Shown: one piece after another, positions 49,655-59,425 of the stretch
How the letters are laid out: the number at the start of each line of letters is the position of its first letter
Numbering within the stretch: the first letter of the stretch is position 1
DNA from: AC-32 sp963821495
Lineage (GTDB): Bacteria > Actinomycetota > Thermoleophilia > Gaiellales > Gaiellaceae
Length of the DNA: 64,000 bases
NCBI GenBank assembly: GCA_963821495.1
Contig: CAWGEA010000003.1
Span: 434,001 to 498,000 of the forward strand
Direction of reading: 5' to 3'
The notes under the pieces: model-generated
Database searches by the model: none
The model's input: the letters and a program-made list of their open reading frames with translations, nothing else
What the model was told of the DNA's origin: nothing
Position numbers and translations under genes: made by a program

Positions 49655-51287
49655 TGGCCTCCGCGATCCGCCGGCGCAGGTCGCGCAGCGGCCGGGCGCT
49701 CGAGACGTACGGGACCCGGTCGAAGTTGTGTGGCGGCGGAGGCGAGCTCGTGTACCACTCGAGCGTGTCGGCGAGCCAGGGGTCGTTCACGGCGCGCATG
49801 CCGGCCCGCGAGGTTCTGATCACGTTCACGAAGAAGACGAGGATGCCGAGCGCCATCACGCCGGACCCGATCGTCGAGACGAGGTTGTACCACTCCCAGA
49901 TCCCGCCTTCGGAGTACGTGTAGATCCGCCGCGGCATCCCAAGCAGGCCGAGCATGTGCATCGGGAAGAACGTCAGGTTCATCCCGGCGAAGACGAGCCA
50001 GAAGCTGATCTTGCCCAGCCGCTCGTCGAGCATCTTCCCGAACATCTTCGGCCACCAGTACGTGAGCGCGGCGAAGACCGCGAAGACGGAGCCGCCGAAG
50101 AGCACGTAGTGCAGGTGCGCGACCACGAAATACGTGTCCTGGGCCTGCCAGTCGAACGGATAGGCGGCGACGAAGATCCCAGACAGGCCTCCGATCGTGA
50201 AGACGCCGATGAATCCCAGCGCGTACAGCATCGGCGTGTCGAAGTGGATGTTCCCGCGCCAGGTCGTGGCCAGCCAGTTGAAGATCTTGATCCCTGTCGG
50301 CACGGCGATGATCATCGACGAGATCATGAAGAACCCCTGCAAATAGCCGGGTAGTCCGACCGTGAACATGTGGTGGGCCCAGACGAGCATCGAGTAGAAC
50401 CCGATCGCCACCGTCGAGAGCGCGATCGCCGTGTAGCCGAAGATCGGCTTGCGCGAGAAGACGGGGATCACCTCCGAGATCACGCCCATCGCGGGCAGGA
50501 TCATGACGTAGACCTCGGGGTGGCCGAAGAACCAGAAGACGTGCTGGTAGAGGATCGCGTTGCCGCCCTGGTCGGGGAGGAAGAAGTGGGTGCCGGCCTG
50601 GCGGTCGAGCAGCAGCAGCGTCAGCCCGGCGGCGAGCGCGGGCAGCACGACGACGAGCAGCGCCGCGTAGACCTCGATCGACCAGACGAAGAGCGGGATG
50701 CGCATCCACGACATCCCGGGAGCGCGCATGCGGTGGATCGTGACCAGGAAGTTGATCGCGCCGGCCAGCGACGAGAGCGTCAGCACGTGGAGCGACAGGA
50801 TCCAGAGGTCGATCCCGTGGCCAGGTGAGAACGGCAGGTCGGACAGCGGCGGGTAGCCCGTCCACCCTGCCTGCGGCGCGCCGCCTGACGCGAACCAGCT
50901 CGAGTAGAGGATCAGCCCGCCGAACAGGAAGAGCCAGTAGGAGAGCGCGTTCAGCCGCGGGAAGGCCATGTCGCGGGCGCCGATCATCAGCGGCACCAGG
51001 AAGTTCCCGAGCCCCGCCCAGAACGGGACGATGACCAGGAAGATCATCGTCGTGCCGTGCATCGTGAAGAGCTCGTTGTAGCTGCCACGGGTCACGAAGT
51101 GCTCGTTCGGCGTCGCGAGCTGGGCGCGCATCAGCAGCGCGAGCACGCCGCCCGCGACGAAGAAGATCAGGGTCGTGACGATGTAGAGGATCCCGATCCG
51201 CTTGTGGTCGACCGTCGTCAGCCAGCTCGACGCTCGGCCGCGCGAGACGACGACGGAGAGCGGAGGTCGCTCAGCCCTGGCCGCCAC
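49647..51287 (-). CDS. ctaD: Cytochrome c oxidase subunit I
   Basis: Haem-copper oxidase catalytic subunit of 546 residues with twelve transmembrane helices. Ligand motifs are typical: the low-spin haem His in TMHGTTMIFLVIVPF, CuB region GHPEVYVMILPAMG with the His-Tyr pair, HHMFTVG and the double-His AHLHYVLFGG. No subunit III is fused at the C-terminus and no ctaE is present in the window. The operon order is ctaC-ctaD-ctaB. Confidence 0.96.
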   Translation of the reverse strand: MAARAERPPLSVVVSRGRASSWLTTVDHKRIGILYIVTTLIFFVAGGVLALLMRAQLATPNEHFVTRGSYNELFTMHGTTMIFLVIVPFWAGLGNFLVPLMIGARDMAFPRLNALSYWLFLFGGLILYSSWFASGGAPQAGWTGYPPLSDLPFSPGHGIDLWILSLHVLTLSSLAGAINFLVTIHRMRAPGMSWMRIPLFVWSIEVYAALLVVVLPALAAGLTLLLLDRQAGTHFFLPDQGGNAILYQHVFWFFGHPEVYVMILPAMGVISEVIPVFSRKPIFGYTAIALSTVAIGFYSMLVWAHHMFTVGLPGYLQGFFMISSMIIAVPTGIKIFNWLATTWRGNIHFDTPMLYALGFIGVFTIGGLSGIFVAAYPFDWQAQDTYFVVAHLHYVLFGGSVFAVFAALTYWWPKMFGKMLDERLGKISFWLVFAGMNLTFFPMHMLGLLGMPRRIYTYSEGGIWEWYNLVSTIGSGVMALGILVFFVNVIRTSRAGMRAVNDPWLADTLEWYTSSPPPPHNFDRVPYVSSARPLRDLRRRIAEASA

Positions 51288-52269
51288 CGCTGGCTCCTCC
51301 CTGGCCGAAGCGCTTCTGCAGGTACGCGATCGTCGCGGCCAGCTGCTGCTGCGACCAGTCGCGGCCGACCGCGGGCATCTTGATTCCGCCGTTGCGGATC
51401 ACGTTGGCGAGCGCCTGGTTGTCCTTCAACAGGGCGCTGGCCGCGATGTTCGGGCCGATCCCGCCCTGGCCGGCGAGGCCGTGACACTTCGCGCAGACCC
51501 CGGTGAAGGTCTCCTTGCCGAGCTCGAGCGTGGCGCGCGCGCGGTGTCGCACCCACGAGTCGTACTCGTCGGCGGGCAGCACCTCTACCTGCGCCAGCAT
51601 CTCCGCGTGCAGCAGGCCGCAGAGCTCCGCGCACTGGCCGCGGAAGGTGCCGAGCTTCGTCGCCCGGAAGCTCGTGTGGTTGCGCCTGCCCGGGATCGCG
51701 TCGAGCTTGCCGCCGAGGGCAGGCACCCACCAGCTGTGGTTGACGTCGTGGCTGACGATCGTCAGCCGCACGGTGCGGTTGTACGGCAGGCGCAGGTCGT
51801 CGACCGAGATCGCGCCGTTCGGGTACACGAACTCCCAGTAGTACTGGCTCCCGGCGACCGTGATCTCGTCGCTGGCTGCGGCCTGGTCGGCGGGGAGGCC
51901 GGAGGTGGCACCGATGTCGCTCACCTTCCAGAAGACGAAGCCGGCGATGATCGCGAGCAGCACGACCGGCCCCGCCGTCCACGCGAGCTCGAGGTTCGTG
52001 TGGCCGCGGATCTGCGGGCCCTCGACCTCGCGCGGCCGGCCGCGACTGCGGTAGCGCACGACGAAGAGCAGCAGCGCCGTGGTCACCAGCACGAAAATGC
52101 CGCCGGTCACGGCGAGGATCAGCCAGTAGACGTCGCGGATGTTCTGCGCGTTGGGCGAGGCCGGCGCCGGCGGCGCGAGGCCGCCGTTGCCGGCGAAGGC
52201 CGTCCCGGCGAGGACGAGCGCGAATGCGACGCTGAGGACGAAGACCGACCTACGCACGGGCGGTGGCAT
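51271..52269 (-). CDS. ctaC: Cytochrome c oxidase subunit II with fused cytochrome c (caa3 type)
   Basis: Protein of 332 residues. A signal peptide or first helix (1-26) and two transmembrane spans (about 48-70 and 100-114) precede the CuA domain. CuA ligands are H178, C213, E215, C217, H221 and M224 in the CAELCGLLHAEM context. The C-terminal 85 residues carry a covalent haem site CAKCH (259-263) and the axial Met in IKMPAVG, so electrons pass directly through a fused cytochrome c. ATG 52269 is chosen; a start 33 bases upstream would overlap the divergent gene. Confidence 0.95.
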   Translation of the reverse strand: MPPPVRRSVFVLSVAFALVLAGTAFAGNGGLAPPAPASPNAQNIRDVYWLILAVTGGIFVLVTTALLLFVVRYRSRGRPREVEGPQIRGHTNLELAWTAGPVVLLAIIAGFVFWKVSDIGATSGLPADQAAASDEITVAGSQYYWEFVYPNGAISVDDLRLPYNRTVRLTIVSHDVNHSWWVPALGGKLDAIPGRRNHTSFRATKLGTFRGQCAELCGLLHAEMLAQVEVLPADEYDSWVRHRARATLELGKETFTGVCAKCHGLAGQGGIGPNIAASALLKDNQALANVIRNGGIKMPAVGRDWSQQQLAATIAYLQKRFGQGGASGGGQG

Positions 52270-52272
52270 TCT

Positions 52273-52566
52273 ATGAAGGTGCCCGAGCGGACGTGCGTCC
52301 AACTTCCGAACGGGGTCGGCGAGGCGTTCGAGGTCTTCGTCAACGGCGTCCTCCAGCGGCCCGGCAGCGACTACCGGCGGGAGGGCGACGAGCTCGTGTT
52401 CGAGCGCTCGCTGGCGCGTGAAGGCCGCCTCGGCTTCTGGCGCTGGCTCTCGCTGTTCTTCGGCGTCGCCGGCACCTACCGGCAGAACGACAGCGTCGAC
52501 GTCGTCTACGAGGTCGGCGGTCGGCGAGTCGTCGCGACCGCCCTGCCCCTGCGCACCGAGCCCTAG
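52273..52566 (+). CDS. Conserved hypothetical protein, 97 residues
   Basis: A small protein starting three bases from the divergent ctaC start. Sequence such as FEVFVNGVLQRPGSDYRREGDELVFERSL resembles the beta-sandwich repeats of some phage tail or adhesin proteins (VNG-x-QRPG-x-DY). One hydrophobic segment (WRWLSLFFGVAG) lies in the middle. Function unknown. Its stop overlaps the next minus-strand gene by four bases. Confidence 0.7.
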   Translation: MKVPERTCVQLPNGVGEAFEVFVNGVLQRPGSDYRREGDELVFERSLAREGRLGFWRWLSLFFGVAGTYRQNDSVDVVYEVGGRRVVATALPLRTEP

Positions 52567-52814
52567 GACGGCTCCGGCAGCTCGACCGGCTCGTCGTCGA
52601 CGAGCACGTGCTGCTCCTCGAGCTCGCAGGCCGCCGCCCAGCGCGCGACCGTATGCAGGACGGCGTCGAGCTCCTCCTCGGTGCTCTCCTCGACCCTGAC
52701 CTCCCAGCGCTCGTCGTCCAGCGGCACGAGATCGGTCCGGGCGAACGGGACGAGGTCGCTCACGAGCTGCGTGGCGGCGCCCGACGTCGGCGCCTCGATG
52801 CGGATGGTGCGCAT
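52563..52814 (-). CDS. Conserved hypothetical protein, 83 residues
   Basis: An acidic protein (MRTIRIEAPTSGAATQL at the start, ending ELPEPS). It alternates strands and helices in the manner of a small ferredoxin-like fold (RTIRIEAP, RWEVRVEES, ELDAVLHTVARWAAA). No cysteine cluster or catalytic motif is visible. Confidence 0.6.
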   Translation of the reverse strand: MRTIRIEAPTSGAATQLVSDLVPFARTDLVPLDDERWEVRVEESTEEELDAVLHTVARWAAACELEEQHVLVDDEPVELPEPS

Positions 52815-52850
52815 GGCGACCCCCTGCTGCGGCGGAGGCGAAAGCCTAGC

Positions 52851-54185
52851 TCAGTCGGCCAGCGACAGGACCTCGTCGAGGACGGTCAGGCCCTCGTCGA
52901 GCTCCTCGCGCGTGATCGTCAGCGGCGGCGCGCAGATGATCACGTTCCAGTGCGTCATCAGGTAGAGGCCGCGCTCCATGGCGGCCTTGGCGAGCTTCGC
53001 CACCGGCGCGCCCGCCTCGCCCGCGGCGTTGAACGGCACGAGCGGCTCGCGCGTCTCGCGGTCCTTGACCAACTCGACGCCCCAGAAGAGGCCCTTGCCG
53101 CGGACGTCGCCGATCGACGGGTGCTGCTCCATCAGCTCGTGCAGCCGCGACCCGAGCACTTCGCCCAGCGCAGCGGAGTTCTCGACGATGCCCTCCTCCT
53201 GGAAGGCCTCGATCGAGGCGATCGCGGAGGCGCAGGCGAGAATGTGGCCGGAGTAGGTCAGCCCGCCCGCGAAGTACTTGTCCTGCACCCAGTCGGCGAG
53301 CCTGCGGTTGATGATCATCGCGCCGAGCGGGACGTAGCCGGAGTTGATCCCCTTGGCCACGGTCATGATGTCCGGCACGACGTCCCAGTGGTCGACGCCG
53401 AACCACTTGCCGGTGCGGCCGAAGCCGGCCATCACCTCGTCGCAGATCAGCAGGATCCCGTGCCGGTCGCACACCTCGCGGATCGACTGCAGGTAGCCGT
53501 CGGGCGGGACGATGATCCCGTTCGTGCCGACGATCGTCTCCATGATCACGGCGGCGACGTTCTGCGCGCCCTCGTACTGGAGGATCTCCTCGAGGTGCGG
53601 CGCGCCCGAGCAGACCGGGCACGGATCGGGGTGACCGGCGGGGCAGCGGTAGGTGTACGGGTCGAGCATCCGCACGACGCCGGGGATCCCCGGCTCGGCG
53701 GGCCAGCGGCGCGGGTCGCCGGTCAGCGAGATCGAGCCCGCGGTCGCGCCGTGGTAGGAGCGGTAGCGCGCGATGATCTTGTTGCGGCCGGTGTACCAGC
53801 GCGCGAGCTTGATCGCGTTCTCGTTCGCCTCGGCACCGCCGTTGGTGAAGAACGACATCGTCAGGTCGCCCGGAGTCACCTCCGCGAGCAGCCGCGCGAG
53901 CTCGGAGCGCGTCTCGTGCGCCATCGGCGGTCCGATCGTCGTCAGCCTGTCGGCCTGCTCCTTGATCGCGGCGACGACCTTCGGGTGCTGGTAGCCGATC
54001 GAGACGTTGACGAGCTGCGAGGCGAAGTCGAGGTAGCGGTTCCCGTCGTAGTCCCAGAAGTAGCGGCCCTCGCCGCCGGCGATCGGGAGCGGCGCGATCT
54101 GGTCCTGCACCGACCAGGAGTGCAGGACGTACTGCTTGTCCAGCTCCTTGATCCGCTGCGCGTCGACACCGGCTTCGACTGCCAC
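52851..54185 (-). CDS. Class III PLP aminotransferase (beta-alanine/omega-amino acid type)
   Basis: Transaminase of 444 residues. Motifs of the class: FFTNGGAEANENAIKLAR, SYHGATAGSIS, ICDEVMAGFGRTGKWF and the PLP lysine in VAKGINSGYVPLGA. A CPAGHPDPCPVCSG segment resembles the Cys-rich loop of aspartate/taurine-type enzymes. With MmsA divergent at 54233 and dihydropyrimidinase and carbamoylase downstream, beta-alanine or 3-aminoisobutyrate to the semialdehyde is the likely reaction. The GTG start sits six bases after TAGGAT. Confidence 0.88.
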   Translation of the reverse strand: MAVEAGVDAQRIKELDKQYVLHSWSVQDQIAPLPIAGGEGRYFWDYDGNRYLDFASQLVNVSIGYQHPKVVAAIKEQADRLTTIGPPMAHETRSELARLLAEVTPGDLTMSFFTNGGAEANENAIKLARWYTGRNKIIARYRSYHGATAGSISLTGDPRRWPAEPGIPGVVRMLDPYTYRCPAGHPDPCPVCSGAPHLEEILQYEGAQNVAAVIMETIVGTNGIIVPPDGYLQSIREVCDRHGILLICDEVMAGFGRTGKWFGVDHWDVVPDIMTVAKGINSGYVPLGAMIINRRLADWVQDKYFAGGLTYSGHILACASAIASIEAFQEEGIVENSAALGEVLGSRLHELMEQHPSIGDVRGKGLFWGVELVKDRETREPLVPFNAAGEAGAPVAKLAKAAMERGLYLMTHWNVIICAPPLTITREELDEGLTVLDEVLSLAD

Positions 54186-54191
54186 GACACG

Positions 54192-54197
54192 ATCCTA
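54192..54197 (-). promoter_or_regulatory. Candidate -10 element (leaderless promoter of aminotransferase)
   Basis: On the minus strand TAGGAT lies six bases before the GTG at 54185, without ribosome binding site. Confidence 0.45.
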
Positions 54198-54232
54198 GCG
54201 CTAGTCTGGCGGCGACTCGAAGGAGGCGGGAG

Positions 54233-55765
<1,533 letters not shown>

Positions 55766-56350
55766 ATGGTCATCGGGGTCGCGCTGTTCGAGGGCGCCGA
55801 GGAGCTCGACTGGGCGGGGCCGTGGGAGGTGCTCGCCGCGTGGGCACTGCAGTGGCCCGACGACGGCGTCCGCGTCTTCACGCTGGCGCGCGAGGACCGG
55901 CCGGTCACCTGCGCGAAGGGCCTGCGCGTCCTCCCGGACGAGACGTGGGAGAGCGCGCCGCCGCTCGACGTGCTCGTCTACCCAGGCGGACGCGGCACTC
56001 GGCGCGAGCTGGCCGACGAGGCGGTGCTCGACTGGCTGCGAGGAATCGCGCGGAGCGGCGCGGTCGTGAGCAGCGTCTGTACGGGTTCGCTCGTCCTGGC
56101 CGCTGCGGGCCTGCTCGACGGCCGTCCGGCGACGACGCACTGGCAGTCGCTCGAGTTGCTGCCGACGCTCGGCACCGAAATCGAGCTGCGGCCCGACGAC
56201 CGCTTCGTCGACACCGGCGAGGTGATCACCGCCGCGGGAGTCTCGGCCGGGATCGACATGGCCCTGCACCTGGTCGCGCGCCTGCACTCACCCGAGCGCG
56301 CTCGCGAGGTCCGCCGCTACATCCAGTACGACCCCGAGCCGCCGGTCTGA
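55766..56350 (+). CDS. DJ-1/PfpI-family protein (isonitrile hydratase-like)
   Basis: Protein of 194 residues in the DJ-1/PfpI superfamily. The nucleophile elbow cysteine is C105 in VSSVCTGSLVLAAAGLLDG, and the LDWAGPWEV start matches isonitrile hydratase and related enzymes. It begins directly after the mmsA stop. Its stop is overlapped by the dioxygenase CTG. Substrate unclear. Confidence 0.87.
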   Translation: MVIGVALFEGAEELDWAGPWEVLAAWALQWPDDGVRVFTLAREDRPVTCAKGLRVLPDETWESAPPLDVLVYPGGRGTRRELADEAVLDWLRGIARSGAVVSSVCTGSLVLAAAGLLDGRPATTHWQSLELLPTLGTEIELRPDDRFVDTGEVITAAGVSAGIDMALHLVARLHSPERAREVRRYIQYDPEPPV

Positions 56351-57252
56351 ACGGCCAGCGCACCGCGCCGGGCGACATCACCGCGGCCGTGAACGCGAGC
56401 TTCGAGCGCTCCGGCGACGAGCGGCTACGCACCCTCGCCCAGAGCCTCGCGCGCCACCTTCACGCATTCGCGGCCGAGGTCGGCCTGACCCAGCGCGAGT
56501 GGGAGGAGGGCATCCGGATCCTCACCGAGACGGGCCACATCACGGACGACCGGCGGCAGGAGTTCATCCTCTGGTCGGACACCTTCGGGCTCTCGATGCT
56601 CGTGGACGCGCTCGCGAATCCGCTCCCTCCAGGGGCGACGGAGTCGACGGTGCTCGGGCCGTTCTACGTGCCCGGTTCGCCGCAGCGGCCCTACGGGGCG
56701 TCGATCGCCGAGGAGGCTGCGGGCACCCCGACATGGGTCCACGGCCGCGTGCTCGACGTGAGCGGCGAGCCGATCGCAGGAGCCGAGCTCGACGTGTGGC
56801 AGAACGGCGACGACCGGCTCTATGCCGTTCAGAACCCGGAGGCGCCCGAGGATCACCTCCGCGGCAGGTTCACCGCACGCGCTGACGGCCGCTACGCGTT
56901 CCTCGCCGTGCGGCCCGTCCCGTACACGATCCCGGACGACGGACCCGTCGGAAGGATGCTCGCCGCGACGGGCCGCCATTCCTGGCGGCCCGCCCACCTC
57001 CACTTGATCGTCCGCGCGCCCGGCTACCGGACGCTGGCCACGCACATCTTCGACCGAGGGAGCGAGTATTTGGGCTCCGACGCGGTGTTTGCCGTCAAGC
57101 CGTCGCTCCTCCGGGAGTTCGTGCCGCGTCGGGCCGACGACCCGGAGCGCCCCGACGGTGTCGAGGGCGAGTGGTTCTCGGTCGAGAACACGATCGTGCT
57201 CGTGCCCGCGGAGGAGCCCGGCGAGCCGGTCGATCCCGGCCGCACGGCGTAG
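56347..57252 (+). CDS. Intradiol ring-cleavage dioxygenase (hydroxyquinol 1,2-dioxygenase-like)
   Basis: Non-haem Fe(III) dioxygenase of about 287-301 residues that opens catechol or hydroxyquinol rings. An N-terminal helical domain (RHLHAFAAEVGLTQREWEEG to FILWSDTFGLSMLVDAL) is typical of the dimer-forming catechol/hydroxyquinol family. The iron ligands (two Tyr, two His) lie around DDRLYAVQNP, DGRYAFLAVRPVPYTIPDDG and RPAHLHLIVRAPGY. A GTG at 56389 is the first standard start. Family-like sequence (ITAAV) continues upstream of it to CTG 56347, which overlaps the DJ-1 stop as CTGA. Confidence 0.88.
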   Translation: MNGQRTAPGDITAAVNASFERSGDERLRTLAQSLARHLHAFAAEVGLTQREWEEGIRILTETGHITDDRRQEFILWSDTFGLSMLVDALANPLPPGATESTVLGPFYVPGSPQRPYGASIAEEAAGTPTWVHGRVLDVSGEPIAGAELDVWQNGDDRLYAVQNPEAPEDHLRGRFTARADGRYAFLAVRPVPYTIPDDGPVGRMLAATGRHSWRPAHLHLIVRAPGYRTLATHIFDRGSEYLGSDAVFAVKPSLLREFVPRRADDPERPDGVEGEWFSVENTIVLVPAEEPGEPVDPGRTA

Positions 57253-57568
57253 GGTCGAACGATTCCGGCGCTGCCGGACATGAACGGGCCGATGACGGAG
57301 AGCGAGAGCCGGCTCGACCCCGGCGCTCGTCGCGCCCGCGAACGCACGGTCACTCGACGAGCTGAGGCGAGAGCGGGCCGGACGCTAGAGCGGGTCGAAG
57401 CGGACGACGAGCTCCCGTCCTGTCTCACGCGCGCGCGTGCGAGCACCGACCGCCTCGCGGTAGGAGCGCTGCCACTCGGCGGCCGATCCTCGCTCCGCAG
57501 GAGTCGCCGCAGGGCAGCGGCCACGCAATGAGAGGAGCCTCGGAGGGCGGCCTCGCGCCGCCCTCCGG
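57253..57568. other. 316-bp intergenic region with a strong hairpin between convergent genes
   Basis: Apart from the hairpin CGGAGGGCGGC/GCCGCCCTCCG (57541-57567, loop CTCGC, no T-tract), I see nothing with protein-like character. An 83-residue frame at 57280-57531 is Arg-rich and low-complexity. The hairpin would terminate transcripts of the dioxygenase and of the convergent secreted protein. Confidence 0.55.
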
Positions 57569-57928
57569 TCACGGCACGAACGAAAGCACCGGCCCGAGCC
57601 GCATGCTGCCCAGGAAGAACGAGACGCGGTACGTGCCGGGGCCGCGGAACGGGTAGTGGCGCAGCCAGCGGATGCTGAGGCCGTAGGCAGGCCCCTGCTT
57701 CATCAGGCGGAAGCTGTGGCAGACGGAGCCGCCCTTCGGGGCGCGCACGCAGATCGTCACGCGGCCGTTGAACGCGAAGCTCGTGAGGCGGAACGGGCGG
57801 ATGCCCTGCATCTTCTTGACCGAGGTGCAGAAGTCGCCGGTCGGGCTGCAGTACGTGACTTTCGCCGCGGCCGAGGGGGCTAGCACCGCCGCGCCGGCGA
57901 CCAGAGCCACGAGTACGAGTCTCTTCAT
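57569..57928 (-). CDS. Small secreted protein of unknown function
   Basis: Protein of 119 residues with a signal peptide (KRLVLVALVAGAAVLAPSAAA). Mature cysteines occur in CSPTGDFC and in two further positions (RVTICVRAP, SVCHSF), enough for two disulfides. The fold appears beta-rich. It is coupled to the dihydropyrimidinase stop by ATGA, unusual for a secreted protein following a cytosolic enzyme. Confidence 0.75.
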   Translation of the reverse strand: MKRLVLVALVAGAAVLAPSAAAKVTYCSPTGDFCTSVKKMQGIRPFRLTSFAFNGRVTICVRAPKGGSVCHSFRLMKQGPAYGLSIRWLRHYPFRGPGTYRVSFFLGSMRLGPVLSFVP

Positions 57929-59334
57929 GCGACTGCGCTCTTGGCGCGCAGCGCCTGCCCGAAGCGCGCCCGCGGCACGTACTGCCCGATCCCGGGCGAG
58001 GCCACGAGCTCGTCACCCTCCACGAGCACGTTGCCGCGCAGCAGCACGACCTCCGGAGCGCCCGTCACCTCGGTGCCTTCGTAGAGGTTGTAGTCGGTCT
58101 TCGAATGCTGGTTCGCGGCGGTGATGGTGTGCTTGCGCTCCGGATCGAAGACGACGAGGTCGGCGTCCGAGCCGACCGCGACCGTGCCCTTCTTCGGGTA
58201 GAGCCCGAACAGCTTGGCCGGGCTCGTCGCCAGCAGCTCGACCATCCGGTTCAGCGAGATGCGGCCGGCGCGGGCGCCGAACTCGTGGATCATGTGCAGC
58301 CGGTTCTCGAGCCCGGGGCCGCCGTTGGGGATCTTCGAGAAGTCGTCCTTGCCGAGCGTCTTCTGCCCGTCCCAGAGGAACGCGCAGTGGTCGGTCGAGA
58401 TCGCCGAGAGCGTGTCGGTGCGAACCGCGTTCCAGAGGTGCTCCTGGTTCTCCTTGGCCCGCGGTGGCGGTGTGTAGACGTACTTGGCGCCCTCGAAGTC
58501 CGGCCTCTCGAGGAACGAGTAGTCGACGAAGAAGTACTGCGTGCACGTCTCGCCCCAGACGTCCCAGCCCTTGTCTCGCGCGAGCTCGATCGGCTCGATC
58601 GACTCCTTGCACGAGACGTGGACGACGTACAGCGGCGCGCCGGCGACGCGCGCGAGCTGGATCGCGCGGTTGGTCGCCTCGCCCTCGGTCTCGGGCGGCC
58701 GCGTGAGCGCGTGGTACTTGGGCTCGGTATGCCCCTCGGCGAGCGCCTTCTTGACCAGCACGTCGATCGCGTCGCCGTTCTCGGCGTGCACCATCACGAG
58801 CGCACCGGTCTCGGCCGCGACCTCCATCGTCCGGAAGAGCGTCTCGTCGTCGACCATCAGCGCGCCCTTGTAGGCCATGAAGAGCTTGTAGGAGGTGATG
58901 CCCTCGTCGGGGAGCGAGGCCAGCTCCTCGAGCGAGCCGCCGTCGTGCACGTCGGTGACCGCCATGTGGTAGCCCATGTCGATCACCTGCTTGCCGTTCG
59001 CCTTGCCGCGCCAGTCGGCGATCGCGTCGGCGAAGCTGGAGCCCTGCGGCTGGATGATGAAGTCGACGTGGCAGGTCGTCCCGCCGAAGGCGGCCGCGGT
59101 CTGGCCGGACTCGACGTCGTCGATCGTGACCGTGCCGCCGAAGGGCATGTCCAGGTGCGTGTGCGGGTCGACGAGCCCCGGCAGCACGTACCTGCCGCTC
59201 GCGTCGATCACCTTGTCCGCGCTCATGTCGAGCGACTCGCCGATCAGCGTGATCGTCTCGTCCTCGACGTAGACGTCCGCGACGTAATCGTCGGCGGCGG
59301 TGATGATCCGGCCGCCCTTGATCAGTACCGACAT
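57925..59334 (-). CDS. hydA: Dihydropyrimidinase (hydantoinase)
   Basis: Zinc metalloenzyme of 469 residues that opens dihydrouracil, dihydrothymine or hydantoin rings. Metal ligands are visible: HTH in VDPHTHLDMP, the carbamylated Lys in SYKLFMAYKGAL, His in VMVHAENGD and VVHVSC, and Asp in ISTDHCAF. Start MSVLIKGGRIITAADD is preceded by GAGGAGG. It lies downstream of an NMT1-type transporter and near an M20 carbamoylase, a layout typical of reductive pyrimidine degradation. Confidence 0.94.
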   Translation of the reverse strand: MSVLIKGGRIITAADDYVADVYVEDETITLIGESLDMSADKVIDASGRYVLPGLVDPHTHLDMPFGGTVTIDDVESGQTAAAFGGTTCHVDFIIQPQGSSFADAIADWRGKANGKQVIDMGYHMAVTDVHDGGSLEELASLPDEGITSYKLFMAYKGALMVDDETLFRTMEVAAETGALVMVHAENGDAIDVLVKKALAEGHTEPKYHALTRPPETEGEATNRAIQLARVAGAPLYVVHVSCKESIEPIELARDKGWDVWGETCTQYFFVDYSFLERPDFEGAKYVYTPPPRAKENQEHLWNAVRTDTLSAISTDHCAFLWDGQKTLGKDDFSKIPNGGPGLENRLHMIHEFGARAGRISLNRMVELLATSPAKLFGLYPKKGTVAVGSDADLVVFDPERKHTITAANQHSKTDYNLYEGTEVTGAPEVVLLRGNVLVEGDELVASPGIGQYVPRARFGQALRAKSAVA

Positions 59335-59370
59335 TCCGGCCTCCTCGTCTCGCGCTCGCAGCGAGCGTAG

Positions 59371-59404
59371 AAGAAAACGAGGCCTCCCGGAGAGGGAGGC
59401 CTCG
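59371..59404 (-). terminator. Intrinsic terminator after the substrate-binding protein gene
   Basis: On the minus strand CGAGGCCTCCC pairs perfectly with GGGAGGCCTCG around TCTCC, followed by TTTTC. It lies 22 bases after the transporter gene's stop. A TACGCT just after it could be a separate -10 for hydA, so the transporter and hydA may be distinct transcripts. Confidence 0.75.
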
Positions 59405-59425
59405 TGATCCGGTTGCCAGTGGAGA

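Noticed and set aside
57280..57531. 83-residue plus-strand frame after the dioxygenase
   Set aside because: Arg/Ala-rich, no domain, no good ribosome binding site; could be chance in high-GC DNA.
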